DNA of 64,000 bases from positions 21,808 through 85,807 of the forward strand of contig JBEEOW010000017.1 in the NCBI GenBank assembly GCA_041191405.1, given 5' to 3'. Made by a program: the position numbers and the translations under genes. The notes beneath the pieces were generated by a model, which was not told the DNA's origin, searched no databases, and saw nothing but the letters and a program-made list of their open reading frames with translations. This document shows, piece by piece, positions 8,616 to 16,235 of the stretch (position 1 is its first letter; each line of letters begins with the position of its first letter). Source of the DNA: JBEEOW01 sp041191405. GTDB lineage: Bacteria > Bacteroidota > Bacteroidia > Cytophagales > UBA9547.

Positions 8616-9479
8616 ATGAGGCAGCTTAAGATAAGTAAACAAATTACCAACCGTGAGAGTCAATCGCTTGACAAATACTTACAGGAAATTGGTAAAGTAG
8701 ATTTGTTAACACCTGATGAAGAGGTAGATTTAGCAAAACGAATAAGAGATGGGGACCAGTTGGCTTTAGAGAAGTTGACCAAAGCCAATTTAAGATTCGT
8801 GGTTTCTGTAGCTAAACAGTACCAAAATCAAGGTTTATCTCTAGGTGATTTAATTAATGAAGGAAACTTGGGTTTGATTAAAGCAGCTCAACGTTTTGAC
8901 GAAACTCGTGGTTTTAAGTTTATTTCTTATGCCGTTTGGTGGATTCGTCAGTCTATTCTTCAAGCTTTAGCAGAGCAATCTCGTATTGTACGTCTGCCAT
9001 TGAATAGAGTAGGTTCTTTAAATAAAATCTCTAAAACTTTCTCAGAACTAGAGCAAAAATTCGAGCGTGAACCATCACCAGACGAGCTTGCTGAAGTACT
9101 TGAAGTATCAACTGCAGAAGTTGTAGATACTTTGAAAATCTCAGGCCGTCATGTATCAATGGATGCTCCATTTGTTCAAGGTGAAGAAAACAGTTTGTTA
9201 GATGTTCTTGAAAACGATAGTGAAGATAAACCTGATTCAGCATTAATTAACGACTCATTACGTCGTGAGGTGCAAAGAGCTTTATCTACATTAACACCAA
9301 GAGAGGCAGATGTAATTACATATTACTTTGGTTTGAATGGAGAGCATTCAATGACATTAGAAGAGATTGGAGAGAAATTTAATTTAACTCGTGAGCGTGT
9401 ACGTCAGATAAAAGAAAAAGCTATTCGTCGTTTACGTCATACAAGTAGAAGCAAAGCATTAAAAGCTTACTTAGGTTAA
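8616..9479 (+). CDS. rpoD: RNA polymerase primary sigma factor (RpoD/SigA)
   Basis: 287 residues, the short form typical of Bacteroidota primary sigma factors, lacking region 1.1 and the non-conserved insert. Region 1.2 (KYLQEIGKVDLLTPDEEVDL, about 20-39) leads into region 2 with RFVVSVAKQYQNQGLSLGDL and the -7 recognition helix FISYAVWWIRQSILQAL. Region 3 follows, then region 4 with the helix-turn-helix LTRERVRQIKEKAIRRLRH near the C terminus. It directs recognition of the TAnnTTTG promoters seen in this window. The start ATG lies 30 bases after pnp, and a strong terminator follows. Confidence 0.97.
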   Translation: MRQLKISKQITNRESQSLDKYLQEIGKVDLLTPDEEVDLAKRIRDGDQLALEKLTKANLRFVVSVAKQYQNQGLSLGDLINEGNLGLIKAAQRFDETRGFKFISYAVWWIRQSILQALAEQSRIVRLPLNRVGSLNKISKTFSELEQKFEREPSPDELAEVLEVSTAEVVDTLKISGRHVSMDAPFVQGEENSLLDVLENDSEDKPDSALINDSLRREVQRALSTLTPREADVITYYFGLNGEHSMTLEEIGEKFNLTRERVRQIKEKAIRRLRHTSRSKALKAYLG

Positions 9480-9502
9480 TATCTAAGTGTTTTTGAAAAT
9501 AC

Positions 9503-9538
9503 AAAAGGCTTCTCAATCCATATTGAGAAGCCTTTTTT
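9503..9538 (+). terminator. Intrinsic terminator after rpoD
   Basis: 15-bp perfect stem, 9503-9517 with 9522-9536, CCAT loop, ending in a T6 run. Confidence 0.92.
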
Positions 9539-9671
9539 AATGAAATTCTAAGTCATTTTATTAAAATTGTTAAAGGTTGAAAATTTTCAAAAATAAATTT
9601 TCCAAACTACTTTATAAACTTTAAAAAAATGATTTAATTGCTAATCAAAACTGAAAAACTCGTCGGAAGTT

Positions 9672-9983
9672 ATGAGCGATTTAAAAGATGATTTCGAATT
9701 AGAAGATTCGGCCTTATATGCAAATTATGATGCATTTAAAACCTTAGTAGATGCTGGATTAACAAGAGCTGAAGCTCTTGAAAGAGTTGGTTTAACCGCA
9801 GCTGAGCTTAAAGAATTAGAAGATGAAGAAGCTTCTCTTGAATTTCAAGATGAATTTAAAGATGAAGTTTGGGAGGATGGAGATGATTTTGATGATGAGT
9901 GGGGATCGGAAGGTGAAGACGAGTTTGGAGAAGATGACGAATTTGGTGGTAGCGGCGGAGGTGGCTACGACGATTTTGATTAA
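9672..9983 (+). CDS. Highly acidic small protein between rpoD and greA
   Basis: 103 residues, function not recognised. The first 60 residues look folded and helical (YDAFKTLVDAGLTRAEALE then VGLTAAELKELEDEE). The last 45 residues are an almost continuous Asp/Glu tail interrupted by aromatic residues, ending in a glycine run and YDDFD. There are no membrane segments and no signal peptide, so it should be cytosolic. An acidic disordered tail on a small helical head, sited between a sigma factor and a transcript-cleavage factor, recalls the architecture of the Gram-positive RNA polymerase delta subunit. That is an analogy only, with no sequence match claimed. A 192-base gap separates it from rpoD. 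Confidence 0.75.
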   Translation: MSDLKDDFELEDSALYANYDAFKTLVDAGLTRAEALERVGLTAAELKELEDEEASLEFQDEFKDEVWEDGDDFDDEWGSEGEDEFGEDDEFGGSGGGGYDDFD

Positions 9984-10012
9984 TTCTGATTAGTATTTTG
10001 CAATCAAAGTAT

Positions 10013-10020
10013 TATCTTTG
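10013..10020 (+). promoter_or_regulatory. -7 element (TATCTTTG) in the greA leader
   Basis: Perfect TAnnTTTG located upstream of, not downstream of, the hairpin at 10055-10083. A transcript starting here would pass through that hairpin before reaching greA. Confidence 0.6.
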
Positions 10021-10054
10021 TAAAAGCAAACAAAAATATATTATAGAATTATAG

Positions 10055-10083
10055 AAAACGGTTAAAACTTAACCGTTTTTTTT
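10055..10083 (+). terminator. Terminator hairpin in the greA leader
   Basis: Perfect 11-bp stem, AAAACGGTTAA (10055-10065) with TTAACCGTTTT (10069-10079), AAC loop and a T-run to 10083. It can end the acidic-protein transcript. Because a consensus -7 element lies just upstream, it can also act as a leader attenuator for greA. Confidence 0.85.
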
Positions 10084-10117
10084 ATTGTGCTGACATTAAA
10101 TAAATTATAAGAATATT

Positions 10118-10600
10118 ATGGCAAAGTTTACCTATTACACAGAAGAAGGATTGGCTAAGTTAAAAGAAAAATTACATCATTTAACTACCAAAGGGAGGTC
10201 AGATATGGCAAAACAAATTGCTGAAGCTCGTGATAAAGGTGATTTAAGTGAAAATGCAGAATACGATGCTGCTAAAGATGCGCAAGGCTTATTAGAGTTA
10301 GAGATTTCAAAATTAAATGAAGTTATTGCTAATGCTAGAGTAATAAATGAAGCTGAAATTGATACATCTAAAGTTTCAATTCTTTCAAAAGTAAAGATTA
10401 AAAATATTGCAAACGGCGCTACTGTAGTTTATTCACTTGTTGCTGAAGAAGAAGCTGATTTAAAACAAAATAAAATATCTGTTAAATCTCCATTCGGACA
10501 AGGTTTACTTGGTAAAAAAGTTGGAGAAACAGCTGAAATTAAAGCTCCTGCTGGCGTTGTTAAATTCGAAATTCTTGAGATTAGCTTGATGTCTAACTAG
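10118..10600 (+). CDS. greA: Transcription elongation factor GreA
   Basis: 160 residues, standard length. GreA inserts its coiled-coil tip into the secondary channel of RNA polymerase and stimulates cleavage of backtracked transcripts. The N-terminal coiled coil (about 1-75) carries the acidic tip GDLSENAEYDAAKD (residues 41-54). The C-terminal FKBP-like domain ends in the family pattern SPFGQGLLGKKVGETAEIKAPAG. The start codon follows a leader with a -7 element and an intrinsic terminator. The stop codon (10598-10600) is followed directly by degenerate word repeats leading to the HIT gene. Confidence 0.97.
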   Translation: MAKFTYYTEEGLAKLKEKLHHLTTKGRSDMAKQIAEARDKGDLSENAEYDAAKDAQGLLELEISKLNEVIANARVINEAEIDTSKVSILSKVKIKNIANGATVVYSLVAEEEADLKQNKISVKSPFGQGLLGKKVGETAEIKAPAGVVKFEILEISLMSN

Positions 10601-10686
10601 TTCAGTGTTTAGTGTTCAGAGTTTTTCAAAAAAATATAACTATTAACTCTTAACCCTAAATTCTTAACCCTAAACTCTTAACTTAA
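10601..10686. repeat. Degenerate word repeat between greA and the HIT gene
   Basis: The whole gap is made of short related words: TTCAGTGTTTAGTGTTCAG (10601-10619), then three near-copies of a 13-14 base unit AACTCTTAACCCTA between 10643 and 10686. It starts at the base after the greA stop and ends one base before the next ATG. Confidence 0.75.
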
Positions 10687-10687
10687 A

Positions 10688-11080
10688 ATGTCTTCTATAT
10701 TTTCTAAAATTATTGCTGGAGAAATTCCTTGTTATAAAGTTGCTGAAAATGATAACTTTATTGCTTTTTTAGATGTAATGCCATTAGTACCTGGGCATGT
10801 TTTGGTAGTACCTAAAAAAGAAGTAGATTATATTTTTGATTTAGATTCAGAAACGTATCAAGGTTTATGGAATTTTGCTCATACTGTGTCGCATGCAGTA
10901 AAAAAAGCAATTCCATGTAAAAGAGTAGGGGTAGCAGTAATTGGCTTAGAAGTGCCTCATACACATATTCATTTAGTACCTTTGAATGGGATTGATGATA
11001 TAAATTTTACCAGACCTAAATTAAAGTTAAGTCCGGAGGAAATGAATAAAACCCTTGAAAAAATAAAAGCTTGTTTATAA
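10688..11080 (+). CDS. HIT family nucleotide hydrolase/transferase
   Basis: 130 residues. The histidine triad is HTHIHLVPL (residues 97-105 region), with the upstream family segment SSIFSKIIAGEIPCYKV at the N terminus and LDVMPLVPGHVLVVPKK in the middle. HIT proteins of this Hint type hydrolyse nucleoside phosphoramidates or adenylates; the physiological substrate is usually unknown. It follows greA by 87 bases of repeat sequence. The stop codon is embedded in the loop side of an intrinsic terminator. The start ATG is the only one that keeps the conserved N-terminal helix. Confidence 0.93.
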   Translation: MSSIFSKIIAGEIPCYKVAENDNFIAFLDVMPLVPGHVLVVPKKEVDYIFDLDSETYQGLWNFAHTVSHAVKKAIPCKRVGVAVIGLEVPHTHIHLVPLNGIDDINFTRPKLKLSPEEMNKTLEKIKACL

Positions 11081-11097
11081 AACAAGCTTTTATTTTT
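11065..11097 (+). terminator. Intrinsic terminator overlapping the HIT stop codon
   Basis: 12-bp perfect stem, AAAAGCTTGTTT (11065-11076) with AAACAAGCTTTT (11080-11091), followed by a T-rich tail. The last codons and the stop lie inside the hairpin. Confidence 0.88.
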
Positions 11098-11167
11098 ATA
11101 ATATCTAGTATTCGGTATTTAAATTTTATTTTTTTAATTTATATTGTATAAAAATTACTTGGTTATA

Positions 11168-11722
11168 ATGGAAGATATTATTTTAGACGAAATTCCAAAT
11201 GAAAAACAAATGGAGTATGCAGGTTTTTGGGTAAGAATATTAGCTATGATTGCTGATTTTTTTATTCTTCTTGCAATAATGTTTATGCTATCTATACTTT
11301 TTTTATTTTTCGGGCTGACTTCTGTTCCGTTAAAAGAGGTATTTAGTGGGTATGCTAGTTTTTTGAAATTTATGTCATTGTCTTCTTTAGGGATATTTGG
11401 GAATATTTTATCAGTTGTTTTTACAATTACAATTGCTACAATGTTTGATATTTCAAAATGGCATGGTACTCCAGGTAAACATTTTTGTGGTGTTCAAATA
11501 ACTGAAATAAAATCCAATGAACCAATATCATTGAATACTTCTATATTAAGGAACGTAATAAAAAATAGTTCATCAATTTTAGCTCTTGTTCCTGTATTTG
11601 GTGCATTAAGTGGTTTAGCAGGAATAGTTTTGTTTTTTGGTTTTTTTGCTTGTGCATTTACTTCTAAAAAACAAGCTCTTCATGATATTTTGGCAGGAAC
11701 AACGGTAACTTATAGATATTAA
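11168..11722 (+). CDS. RDD family membrane protein
   Basis: 184 residues from the ATG at 11168. The longer frame begins with a TTG at 11144 that adds nine non-conserved residues, so I prefer the ATG. The RDD motif region is AGFWVRILAMIADFFILLAIMF, with the conserved Arg and Asp of the first helix. A second hydrophobic stretch lies mid-protein. The family motif GTPGKHFCGVQI and a C-terminal helix ending KKQALHDILAGTTV complete the domain. RDD proteins are integral membrane proteins of uncertain function, some linked to Na+/H+ exchange. The stop overlaps the convergent downstream gene by four bases. Confidence 0.85.
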   Translation: MEDIILDEIPNEKQMEYAGFWVRILAMIADFFILLAIMFMLSILFLFFGLTSVPLKEVFSGYASFLKFMSLSSLGIFGNILSVVFTITIATMFDISKWHGTPGKHFCGVQITEIKSNEPISLNTSILRNVIKNSSSILALVPVFGALSGLAGIVLFFGFFACAFTSKKQALHDILAGTTVTYRY

Positions 11723-12213
11723 AGTTTTAGATACGAATAGATGTCAAAATCATTTAACAAGATGTTGATATCTATATTTTTAGTGATTACTTCAGTATTG
11801 GGTCCGTAATGTTTATTTGCTATTTGTGTCAAATAGATGAAATTACCTAATATTTCAAATTTGAAATCTGTATCATAAATATTATTTCCTCCACCCCAAT
11901 TTGTAGAAATTGAAAATCCGTTTTGAGTTTCAATTATTTTTGAAATTGAAAAATTTTTAACTTCTATATCTGCAATAGGAAGTTTTATTGAGTTGATAAT
12001 TTTATTTTCTTGGAGAATAATTATTTGGCTTGTGAGTATAGAATCATTAGTATATTTGGAATATAGTATTGTAGTTTTTGGGTAAGCGATATTTGAACTT
12101 TTTAAAGTTAAATATGAAATAGTATCAGTTTTAAATATAGTTGTTTGTCCTTTACATAAAAGAGAAGCGAATATAGATATCGCTAGGAAAATAGCTTTAT
12201 TTAATTTTTTCAT
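11719..12213 (-). CDS. Hypothetical secreted protein
   Basis: 164 residues with a signal peptide (KKLNKAIFLAISIFASLLCKGQ). The rest is beta-strand-rich and dominated by Ile, Asn, Ser and Thr, with no cysteine after cleavage. I do not recognise a family. The alternation of short strands and the segment STNWGGGNNIYDTDFKFEI suggest a small extracellular beta-sandwich. It is convergent with the RDD gene (four-base overlap of the stops) and upstream of nothing on its own strand. The codon use is AT-rich like its neighbours. Confidence 0.6.
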   Translation of the reverse strand: MKKLNKAIFLAISIFASLLCKGQTTIFKTDTISYLTLKSSNIAYPKTTILYSKYTNDSILTSQIIILQENKIINSIKLPIADIEVKNFSISKIIETQNGFSISTNWGGGNNIYDTDFKFEILGNFIYLTQIANKHYGPNTEVITKNIDINILLNDFDIYSYLKL

Positions 12214-12255
12214 ATCAAATTATGAATTGATAGTTTTTGTTGTTTATTTAAACCA

Positions 12256-12284
12256 AAAAAAGCTTGTCCTAGAACAAGCTTTTT
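12256..12284 (-). terminator. Intrinsic terminator of the TPR/PD40/OmpA gene
   Basis: Stem AAAAAGCTTGT with ACAAGCTTTTT (12257-12267/12274-12284) and a 6-base loop. The A-run at 12254-12260 gives a U-tract leftwards. Confidence 0.85.
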
Positions 12285-12308
12285 AATAATGATATTATGA
12301 TTTGAATA

Positions 12309-14243
12309 TTATTTTATTTCAACATCTATTCTATTATTTTCATTCAAATCTTTAGTATTTAGAGGCTGTACATTTCCTGCAGGTTTGTATGAAAGCCTCG
12401 TTGCTAAAATTCCTTTAGATTTTAAATAATCAACAACTGCTTTTGCTCTTTCCTCTGAAAGTTTCATGTTGGATTCAGCGTCTTTTTCAGTAAAGCAATG
12501 AGCTACTATTTGTATTTTCATTGATTTATGACTTGTCATAAGAGTGATTATTTTTCCTAACTCTATACTGCTTTGCTCTTCTTTAATTTTTGATTTTCCA
12601 TCTTCAAAGAAAATGTTGTATAAAGTTGATTTATGACCCGATTTTGGAATTTCCATAAAAATTGAATCTGTTATCAATTGAAAGCTTTTGCTACTTGGTA
12701 CATTAATATTTCTTGACGAGAATAAATGTTTAGCAGCATCAAATTCAAATCCATAATCTTTTCCAGGTTGTAGTACTACAAGGAATTTACCTGTTGAGCT
12801 GTTTGATGAAGTTGTGGCAATAACTTTATCTGTGGCTTCATCAACGATTGTTATATTGGCTCCAATTGGTGTTTTACTTGTTGCATCTTTTATTTTTCCA
12901 CGATACACTACTAAATGTGAAGCTTCGTTAGTTTTAGGTAAGGATAAAACAAAAATATCTTCTTCTCCAAGTGAACCTTCTCTTACTGATGAAAAATATG
13001 CTCTTAAACCATCTGCAGACCATGATATAAATGTTTCATCAGCATAGGTATTGATTGGGTATCCTAAATTTTCTACTTCAGAAACTACTGAACCATCAAC
13101 AGGATTAATTTCAACATCAAATATGTCGAATCCTCCCATTGAATTTAATCCTTTTGAACTAAAGTATAAGTGTTTCCCATCAGCATGAATAAATGGTGAT
13201 TCTTCATCGTATGAAGAGTTAACTTTAGGTCCTAGGTTTATAGGTGTTCCCCATTCTCCTTTTTCATTTAATTTACTCATCCAAATATCTAATCCTCCTT
13301 GACCTCCTGGTCTATCTGAACTAAAAAATAATATTCTACCATCAGGAGTTATAGAACATGAATTTTCATTAGTAGTTGGTAGGTTAATTACACTTCCTAA
13401 ACTTTTTGGAGCTAACCAGCCTTTTCCTTTTAGGTCACTTACATACAAATCTCCCAGACCTTTGCTGTTTATGATATGAATAAATATTTGTTGACCATTT
13501 GGAGAAATTCCCACTGCTGCGTCGTGTGATGGAGTATTTATTGTTGGTCCAATGTTTTTTGGAGCGCCCCAAGTGGTGTCGTTTTTCTTTTCAACAATGT
13601 AAATATCTTCGTAATATTTTGAATCGTGATCGTCAAGTTGTCCTCCTGTACTTCCTTGTCTTCTTGACGTAAATATCATTGTATTCTCATCTGCAGAAAC
13701 TAAAGGCATGTAGTCAGCAGCTTTGGTATTGATACCCTTTCCTAAGTTTTTAATTTCAACTTTTACTGGTTTTTTTACAAGTTCTTTACCATTCTGGCAA
13801 TTTTCAATGAGTCGTTCTGTGGTTGAAATTGCTTTATCTTTGTCTTTTAGAGTAGCTTTGTATTTTTCAAATGCAGCAATTGCTTCATCAAATTTATTTA
13901 CTGATTGGCAAGCTAAACCTAATTCAAGATTTAGTGTTTTTTCATCATAATTTGCATCAGAAGCTACTTGTAGATATGAAACAGCTTTATCTGGTCGTTT
14001 AATTTTTATATAAACTTTTCCTAATAAATAGCTGATTTCTGGGTGTTTAGGTTGAAGTTTATCAGCTTGGGTTAAATATTTAATTGCTTGGTCATATTCA
14101 TCTATATCAAGATGCCCTTCTCCTGTATTAACTAGTTCTTTTACTCCTTTTTCGTATTCAGGAACATTACTTTTCTTTTGCGCTACAACAATTGTTGATA
14201 ACAAAAGAAATATGATTGCGAGGATATTTTTATTTCTTTTCAT
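12309..14243 (-). CDS. Secreted TPR / PD40 beta-propeller / OmpA-like protein
   Basis: 644 residues. A signal peptide (to about residue 21) is followed by TPR helices (about 30-150, including EYDQAIKYLTQADKLQPKHP and KPDKAVSYLQVASDANYDEK-like units). A WD40-like PD40 propeller (about 165-435) follows, with repeats such as ENTMIFTSRRQGS, GRILFFSSDRPGGQGGLDIW and GKHLYFSSKGLNSMGGFDIF. A carboxypeptidase-regulatory-like beta domain (about 445-520) precedes an OmpA C-terminal domain (about 535-644). This layout is common in Bacteroidota, including proteins linked to gliding/type IX secretion. The OmpA part keeps LSEERAKAVVDYLKSKGI, but the usual GHTD motif is replaced by AHCFTEKD, so peptidoglycan binding may be altered. 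A -7 element lies upstream. Confidence 0.88.
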   Translation of the reverse strand: MKRNKNILAIIFLLLSTIVVAQKKSNVPEYEKGVKELVNTGEGHLDIDEYDQAIKYLTQADKLQPKHPEISYLLGKVYIKIKRPDKAVSYLQVASDANYDEKTLNLELGLACQSVNKFDEAIAAFEKYKATLKDKDKAISTTERLIENCQNGKELVKKPVKVEIKNLGKGINTKAADYMPLVSADENTMIFTSRRQGSTGGQLDDHDSKYYEDIYIVEKKNDTTWGAPKNIGPTINTPSHDAAVGISPNGQQIFIHIINSKGLGDLYVSDLKGKGWLAPKSLGSVINLPTTNENSCSITPDGRILFFSSDRPGGQGGLDIWMSKLNEKGEWGTPINLGPKVNSSYDEESPFIHADGKHLYFSSKGLNSMGGFDIFDVEINPVDGSVVSEVENLGYPINTYADETFISWSADGLRAYFSSVREGSLGEEDIFVLSLPKTNEASHLVVYRGKIKDATSKTPIGANITIVDEATDKVIATTSSNSSTGKFLVVLQPGKDYGFEFDAAKHLFSSRNINVPSSKSFQLITDSIFMEIPKSGHKSTLYNIFFEDGKSKIKEEQSSIELGKIITLMTSHKSMKIQIVAHCFTEKDAESNMKLSEERAKAVVDYLKSKGILATRLSYKPAGNVQPLNTKDLNENNRIDVEIK

Positions 14244-14285
14244 TTTTAGGATTAATAAAAATTAATATTTAGGGTATTAATACTT

Positions 14286-14293
14286 CAAAGATA
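14286..14293 (-). promoter_or_regulatory. -7 element (TATCTTTG) for the OmpA-like gene
   Basis: Leftward TATCTTTG, exact TAnnTTTG, 43 bases upstream of the ATG at 14243. Confidence 0.6.
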
Positions 14294-14341
14294 TTGATTT
14301 TGCATTATTTTTTATTGGTTTAATGCAAAAAAAACTTTTTT

Positions 14342-14845
14342 TTAAAACAACATTCCTTTTAAATATTCAAGATTGATGTTTGGGTCAAGTATTTCTACCT
14401 GAGATTCTTGATAAAATTTAATTCTTTCGGCTAATTTTTCATTAATAAATACTTCGATTTCACTAGCAGATTTCCCTTTGAGCATGGGTCTGTGTTCGTT
14501 ATTTGCTTTTGTTAATCGATTTGCAATTTCTTTAGCTGAAATATTTAAGAAAATTGTTGAACCTTGTTTGTTCATAAATTCCATATTGTCAAAAAAACAT
14601 GGAGTACCTCCACCTGTTGCTATTACAATATTGGTTTGGTTTTCAGAAGCTTGGTGTAAATATTTTTTTTCAATTTCTCTGAATAAATTTTCACCACCTT
14701 CTTCAAATATTTGTGGAATAGATTTATTGGTTTCAGAAACGATATATTCATCTAAATCTAAAAATGGATATTTAAATTTTAGTGCAAGTTGACGTCCGAA
14801 GGTTGATTTACCAGCGCCTGTCATTCCAACAAGATAAATTTTCAT
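14342..14845 (-). CDS. aroK: Shikimate kinase
   Basis: 167 residues, normal length. Phosphorylates shikimate at O3 in the chorismate pathway. The Walker A loop is GMTGAGKST (residues 7-15), the DLDEYI segment (30-35) carries the shikimate-binding aspartate, and IATGGGTPC holds the glycine-rich GGG loop. The lid region EHRPMLKG carries the conserved arginine. It lies 26 bases downstream of the flippase-like gene on the same strand, so it may be the last gene of the panC-panD-flippase-aroK transcript. Confidence 0.95.
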   Translation of the reverse strand: MKIYLVGMTGAGKSTFGRQLALKFKYPFLDLDEYIVSETNKSIPQIFEEGGENLFREIEKKYLHQASENQTNIVIATGGGTPCFFDNMEFMNKQGSTIFLNISAKEIANRLTKANNEHRPMLKGKSASEIEVFINEKLAERIKFYQESQVEILDPNINLEYLKGMLF

Positions 14846-14870
14846 ATTTTTTTAGTTTAAATGATGTAAA

Positions 14871-15848
14871 CTAGTTTCCTTTTTTCTTAAAAGCAATAAA
14901 AGCTATCCAAGATAATACCCAAAGAATTAATATACCAATACTTTGGATACCATGTGCAACTGCAGCGAATGGGGCAGCTTGAATATGAGTCATTCCGAAG
15001 ATGATAAGTCCTTCAGTAACAAATGTGTGAAATGTACCAACACCGCCTGGGGATGGCAAAATCATTCCTAAGCTTCCCATAGTAAATATTACTAAAATAA
15101 CATCTAAACCAAATACGGATGTTTGAGTAAATGCTTTAAATAAACATAATGTGCCACCATAATACATTACCCAAATTAATGATGAATAAAATATAAATAA
15201 TGGAATGTTTTTTACATTTTTAAAACTAAGTATTCCACTTAATAAACCTTTGAAAAAGTTTATTATACCATTATATACTTTTGTAAATAATTCTTTTTTA
15301 GTAAAATATAAAATTGTTCCTATAATTAATATTGCAAGAAATCCAATTTGATAATAATTTATACCTGTATCGGCATTTACTTTAGCTGGAGCATTTAAAC
15401 GTGCAGAAATAAAATTAATTACAGTATCTTTTTCAACCCAAAGCGTAAGTAAAATTACTGCTACCATGAATAATAAATCCATCAGTCTTTCAGCAAGTAC
15501 AGTTCCCATGTTATTTTCAATGGGTATATCTTCTTCTTTGGTTAAAATAGCACATCTCGAAACTTCTCCTAATCGAGTTACAGCCATATTAATAGCATAA
15601 CCTGACATTACAGCGTAAAATGAAGTTGAAACTGCTGGAGTTTTACCAAGTGGACCAAGCAACATTCTCCATCGCATGGCTCTAGCCCAATGTGCAAAAA
15701 ATGCGGTAATTATACATGCTATAACCCAATAGATGTTAGCAGCTTGTAATTGTTTTATTAATGAAGCTGAATCTATATCACGATATACATACCATAATAA
15801 ACCTCCGCCAAGTCCGAATGAGATGAAGTATTTTAAAAAAGTTTTCAT
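14871..15848 (-). CDS. Flippase-like membrane protein (UPF0104/LPG synthase TM family)
   Basis: 325 residues with about eight hydrophobic segments and no soluble catalytic domain. The family fingerprint includes RAMRWRMLLGPLG near residue 55 (a conserved arginine pair after helix 2), AINMAVTRLGEVSRCAIL around 90-107 and LPSPGGVGTFHTFVTEG near 263. These proteins share the transmembrane module of MprF and are proposed lipid flippases; no substrate can be read from the sequence. It sits 12 bases downstream of panD on the same strand. That linkage recurs in Bacteroidota but has no known pathway meaning. Confidence 0.85.
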   Translation of the reverse strand: MKTFLKYFISFGLGGGLLWYVYRDIDSASLIKQLQAANIYWVIACIITAFFAHWARAMRWRMLLGPLGKTPAVSTSFYAVMSGYAINMAVTRLGEVSRCAILTKEEDIPIENNMGTVLAERLMDLLFMVAVILLTLWVEKDTVINFISARLNAPAKVNADTGINYYQIGFLAILIIGTILYFTKKELFTKVYNGIINFFKGLLSGILSFKNVKNIPLFIFYSSLIWVMYYGGTLCLFKAFTQTSVFGLDVILVIFTMGSLGMILPSPGGVGTFHTFVTEGLIIFGMTHIQAAPFAAVAHGIQSIGILILWVLSWIAFIAFKKKGN

Positions 15849-15860
15849 AAATATTGGATA

Positions 15861-16205
15861 TTATAAACGATTATCTTCGTTAGGGAAAACCAAAGTAGGA
15901 ACGTGATTTTTAGCTTCGTTTAAGTCAACAGTTCCATAAGCAATGATTATAATAATATCACCTGCCTGACATTTTCGTGCAGCAGGTCCATTCATACAAA
16001 TTACACCAGAATTTCGCTCACCTTTGATTACATACGTTTCTAAACGTTCACCATTGTTTAAATTAACAACTTGAACTTTTTGATTTTCTACAAGATTGGC
16101 AGCATCCATTAATGCTTCATCAATAGTAATTGAACCTACGTAATGTAGTTCGGCCTGTGTAATTTTTACACGGTGAATTTTTGAATATAAAACTTCAATA
16201 AGCAT
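15861..16205 (-). CDS. panD: Aspartate 1-decarboxylase
   Basis: 114 residues. Makes beta-alanine from L-aspartate for pantothenate synthesis. It is a pyruvoyl enzyme produced as a proenzyme. The self-cleavage site HYVGSITID is present, with Gly24-Ser25 where the serine becomes the pyruvoyl group. Other conserved residues include the KIHR segment (9-12) and NGERLETYVIKG with the substrate-binding arginine. PANC lies 30 bases upstream on the same strand, so the beta-alanine maker and user are cotranscribed. Confidence 0.97.
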   Translation of the reverse strand: MLIEVLYSKIHRVKITQAELHYVGSITIDEALMDAANLVENQKVQVVNLNNGERLETYVIKGERNSGVICMNGPAARKCQAGDIIIIIAYGTVDLNEAKNHVPTLVFPNEDNRL

Positions 16206-16235
16206 TATTCTACTGGGTTTACAACACCTACAAAA

